NCBI GenBank assembly: GCA_018725205.1
Contig: QLUB01000031.1
Span: 1-15,579, forward strand
DNA: 15,579 bases
Direction of reading: 5' to 3'
Source of the DNA: a candidate division NPL-UPA2 bacterium
Lineage (GTDB): Bacteria > Bacillota > UBA994
Shown: positions 13,546-15,579 of the stretch, piece after piece
How the letters are laid out: each line of letters starts with the position of its first letter
Position numbering within the stretch: the first letter of the stretch is position 1
Translations under genes and position numbers: made by a program
The notes under the pieces: model-generated
What the model saw: the letters and a program-made list of their open reading frames with translations, nothing else
What the model was told of the DNA's origin: nothing
Databases searched by the model: none

Positions 13546-14673
13546 ATGTCAGTCCTACAACACATTAAACACTTGGCAGCGGATATTGGCCCGCGCGGCT
13601 CCTGCACTAAGGAGGAGCGAGCGGCTGCAAGTTATTGCCAGAACATCCTAGCTGAACTTGGCTATGAAGCACATCTGCAGCCCTTTCGCGCTCTGACCAC
13701 GTTTTCGTGGCTGCACACGTGTTTCTTCTGGTGGCCCTTTATGTCCTGGTTGATGGCTAGTCCCTGGTTAAGCTTGCTTGGAACGGTGCTCTTCTTTCTT
13801 GACCTTAACACTATTCCCGTTCTAAGCCGCCTCTTTCCTACCGGACACAGCCAGAATGTTATTGCTAGGAACCCGGTCGGACAAGGAACGAAGATTGTCT
13901 TAGTCGCGCATCTTGACAGCAGCAAAGCCGGGCTTAATTTTAGCCCGGCCTTAGTCAAAGGATTTAGAACGTCATTTCTGCTGATGGCTTGGTCCTTTAT
14001 CGCTTCACCCATCCTGCTTGGCGTAGGACATTGGCAGGGAGGCACTTGGCGCATTATAGCGCTTGTACCCGCTCTCTATTTGGCGTTTGCGTCGTTGACA
14101 CTAATTCACCGCGAGTTCTGGAACAAGTACACCCCGGGCGCTAACGACAACGCATCCGGTGTGGCGGCAGTGCTCGAGGCAGCCGCACGCCTGAAGGACT
14201 ATGCCGGGGCAGAGCTTACCGTGCTCTTAACCGGAGCGGAGGAAGCAGGTACATATGGCGCAGCGCGCTTTATCGAGCAGTACGGCAAAAGCTACCGCGA
14301 CGCATACTTTATCAATCTAGACAACATCGGCCAAGGCAGGCTGCACTATATGCGCGGCGAGGGAATGTTTCCGGTCTTTAGGGCCACACCCGCTCTGCTG
14401 GCGGCGTGTGACAGGGTGGCCGCGCGCCGCAGTGACCTAGGCGTTACCCCCGGCGTCTACACCTTGCTCTCAACCGATGCCATGCCGGCCCTTGTGCGCG
14501 GGTACCAGGCGATAAGCTTTCTCGCCTTGTCCCCGGAAGGGTTGCTGCCTAACTGGCATTGGCCTACAGATACGGTCGACAACGTGGACATGGCGCTGGT
14601 GGAGACCGCCGCGGAGTTTGTGGTGGAGTTAGTGCACGAAATGTGCGCGAGTCGACGGGAAACTGCCCTCTAG
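13546..14673 (+). CDS. M28-family metallopeptidase with embedded membrane segments
   Basis: The 375-residue product has the two-zinc aminopeptidase motifs of family M28: AHLDS (His122, Asp124), GANDNASG (Asp201), TGAEEAGTYGA (Glu232, Glu233), NLDNIG (Asp259) and NWHWPTDT (His338). All metal-binding positions are filled, so it is probably active. Unusually, hydrophobic segments lie at about 53-85 and 143-187: the first before the catalytic core, the second between the HxD and DN motifs. No N-terminal signal peptide is seen. The protein is therefore likely membrane-bound, with the catalytic part on one face. The substrate is unknown. The ATG has TGAGGTG upstream and lies 48 bases after comM, with no terminator between. 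The stop TAG shares CTAG with the stop of the convergent chemotaxis gene. Related proteins are often labelled only as M28 peptidase. Confidence 0.85.
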   Translation: MSVLQHIKHLAADIGPRGSCTKEERAAASYCQNILAELGYEAHLQPFRALTTFSWLHTCFFWWPFMSWLMASPWLSLLGTVLFFLDLNTIPVLSRLFPTGHSQNVIARNPVGQGTKIVLVAHLDSSKAGLNFSPALVKGFRTSFLLMAWSFIASPILLGVGHWQGGTWRIIALVPALYLAFASLTLIHREFWNKYTPGANDNASGVAAVLEAAARLKDYAGAELTVLLTGAEEAGTYGAARFIEQYGKSYRDAYFINLDNIGQGRLHYMRGEGMFPVFRATPALLAACDRVAARRSDLGVTPGVYTLLSTDAMPALVRGYQAISFLALSPEGLLPNWHWPTDTVDNVDMALVETAAEFVVELVHEMCASRRETAL

Positions 14674-15579
14674 ACCCTAAATCTGCGCGCTGCCTGATCG
14701 AGCCCTTTGCCCAGTTCCGCTAGCTGAGCACTCGCTGCCGCGGTTTCCTCGGAACTGGCCGCCACTTCTTCGGTAATCGCGCCTAGGCTCTGCATGGAGG
14801 CTGAAACCTCATTGGCACTGGCGGCCTGCTCTTCGCCCGCCGCCGAGATGCCCTCAATCATCAGCGCAATCTCGTTAACTTTAACCACAATGTTATCGAG
14901 AGCTTCACGCGCCCCGCGCGCCCCCGCCGTTCCCTGGGTGCTCACTTTCACAGCGGTGTCGATTTGCGCTTGGATGGAGCGAATCAGCCGCGAAATCTCC
15001 TGTGCAGACTCACGGCTTTGCTCAGCTAGGCTGCGCACAGCATCCGCCACCACCGCAAACCCGCGCCCGTGCTCACCCGCGCGCGCAGCCTCAATCGCTG
15101 CGTTAAGCGCTAAGAGATTCGTCTGGTCGGCAATCGACTCAATCGTGTTGACGATGCCACCAATCTGTTGTGAAACTTTCACCAGACCGGTCACGTTTTC
15201 TTGTACCGTGTTAAGGGAAGCGATGGCGTTACCAATACGCGTCGTGCCATCTGCCGCGGCTTGCTGCGCTACTTCACTGGCGGCGGAGGCGTGCTGCGCA
15301 TTAGCGGCGATCTCCTCCGTGGCGGCGGCGAGCTGTTCCAGCGCTTTTGTCACTTCTTGTGTGATATTGGCCTGGCTGTTGTTGCCTGCGGCTACCTCAG
15401 CGATGCTACCGCTAATCAGGCCGGCGCGTTCTGCCACCTCTTGCGCGGAGGTCTGTGCCCCCTTAATGAGCTCGCCGAGGTTCTTAACCATGGAGGCAAA
15501 AGCACGACTTAGGTCCCCTATCTCGTCGCGGTCTGCCACTGCGGTGTAATTCAGCGCTAGGTCGCCGCCGGCAACGAGC
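14670..15579 (-). CDS. Methyl-accepting chemotaxis protein, C-terminal part (partial)
   Basis: The frame is open to the window edge, so the 5' end lies beyond 15579; the GTG at 15539 is internal. About 302 residues are visible. They begin with the end of a HAMP domain (GGDLALNYTAVADRDEIGDL) and then form the long coiled-coil signalling domain. The highly conserved hairpin tip that contacts CheA and CheW is present: NLLALNAAIEAARAGEHGRG, then FAVVADAVRSLAEQS. Glutamate- and glutamine-rich segments on both sides (for example AATEEIAANAQ and GEEQAASANEV) look like adaptation methylation sites. The protein ends shortly after the coil without a CheR-binding pentapeptide. The ligand domain and membrane helices are off the window, so the signal cannot be named. 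It is convergent with, and overlaps, the M28 peptidase gene by four bases. Confidence 0.93.
   Translation of the reverse strand, partial: LVAGGDLALNYTAVADRDEIGDLSRAFASMVKNLGELIKGAQTSAQEVAERAGLISGSIAEVAAGNNSQANITQEVTKALEQLAAATEEIAANAQHASAASEVAQQAAADGTTRIGNAIASLNTVQENVTGLVKVSQQIGGIVNTIESIADQTNLLALNAAIEAARAGEHGRGFAVVADAVRSLAEQSRESAQEISRLIRSIQAQIDTAVKVSTQGTAGARGAREALDNIVVKVNEIALMIEGISAAGEEQAASANEVSASMQSLGAITEEVAASSEETAAASAQLAELGKGLDQAARRFRV

Noticed and set aside
14794..15549. Plus-strand open frame (251 codons) opposite the chemotaxis receptor gene
   Set aside because: The minus strand encodes a clear receptor signalling domain; the plus-strand frame is a low-complexity Ala/Ser-rich shadow of its Ala-rich coiled coil.
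1..15579. Mobile elements, CRISPR arrays, tRNA or rRNA genes, riboswitches
   Set aside because: I saw no transposase or integrase motifs, spaced direct repeats, tRNA cloverleaf or rRNA sequence, and no intergenic gap longer than 154 bases that could hold a riboswitch-sized element beyond what is listed.

Overview
The window looks like part of the chromosome of a moderately GC-rich member of the Bacillota (Firmicutes), most likely a Clostridia-type lineage. The evidence is gene order and family content: acpP-rnc-smc-ftsY-ylxM-ffh-rpsP-khpA-rimM-trmD-rplS-lepB-rbgA-rnhB-yraN-comM is a housekeeping block known from that phylum, ylxM and rbgA are typical of it, and most genes have Bacillus-like ribosome binding sites (AAGGAGG or AAGGGGG). 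GTG and TTG starts are frequent (rnc, ylxM, trmD, rplS, yraN). I see no transposase, integrase, phage gene, CRISPR array, tRNA or rRNA. This is mostly ordinary core chromosome.

Layout. Bases 1-1142 hold the 3' end of a DegV/FakB-type fatty-acid-binding gene, an acyl carrier protein gene and rnc (RNase III), tightly packed. Bases 1143-1296 are non-coding: a perfect 19-bp inverted repeat, then a candidate extended -10 promoter and a possible short leader ORF before smc. Bases 1297-7385 hold smc, ftsY, ylxM and ffh. A near-consensus sigma-A promoter overlaps the ftsY stop codon and should drive ylxM-ffh and probably the genes beyond. Bases 7403-11885 form one tight run: rpsP, khpA, rimM, trmD, rplS, lepB, rbgA, rnhB, yraN. 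It ends in a rho-independent terminator. Bases 11886-11988 hold that terminator and a LexA-box-like dyad in front of comM (11989-13497). An M28-type peptidase with embedded membrane segments follows (13546-14673). It converges with the 3' part of a chemotaxis receptor gene on the minus strand (14670-15579, running off the window).

How the genes fit together. ftsY and ffh encode the SRP receptor and the SRP GTPase, and lepB encodes the signal peptidase, so one neighbourhood covers targeting and maturation of exported proteins. rpsP, rimM, rplS, rbgA and trmD serve ribosome building and tRNA modification. rnc, khpA and rnhB act on RNA or RNA-DNA hybrids. smc and comM act on chromosome and DNA handling.

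No clearly new system is present. The points most worth a second look are: RNase III has glycine where the family has a metal-binding aspartate (E. coli Asp114), plus a shortened first helix of its dsRNA-binding domain; a long perfect RNA hairpin lies 13 bases after the rnc stop; a LexA-like operator precedes comM; the M28 peptidase has transmembrane segments inside and before its catalytic domain; and the gene order departs from the usual pattern at both ends of the block (degV next to acpP, M28 peptidase after comM).
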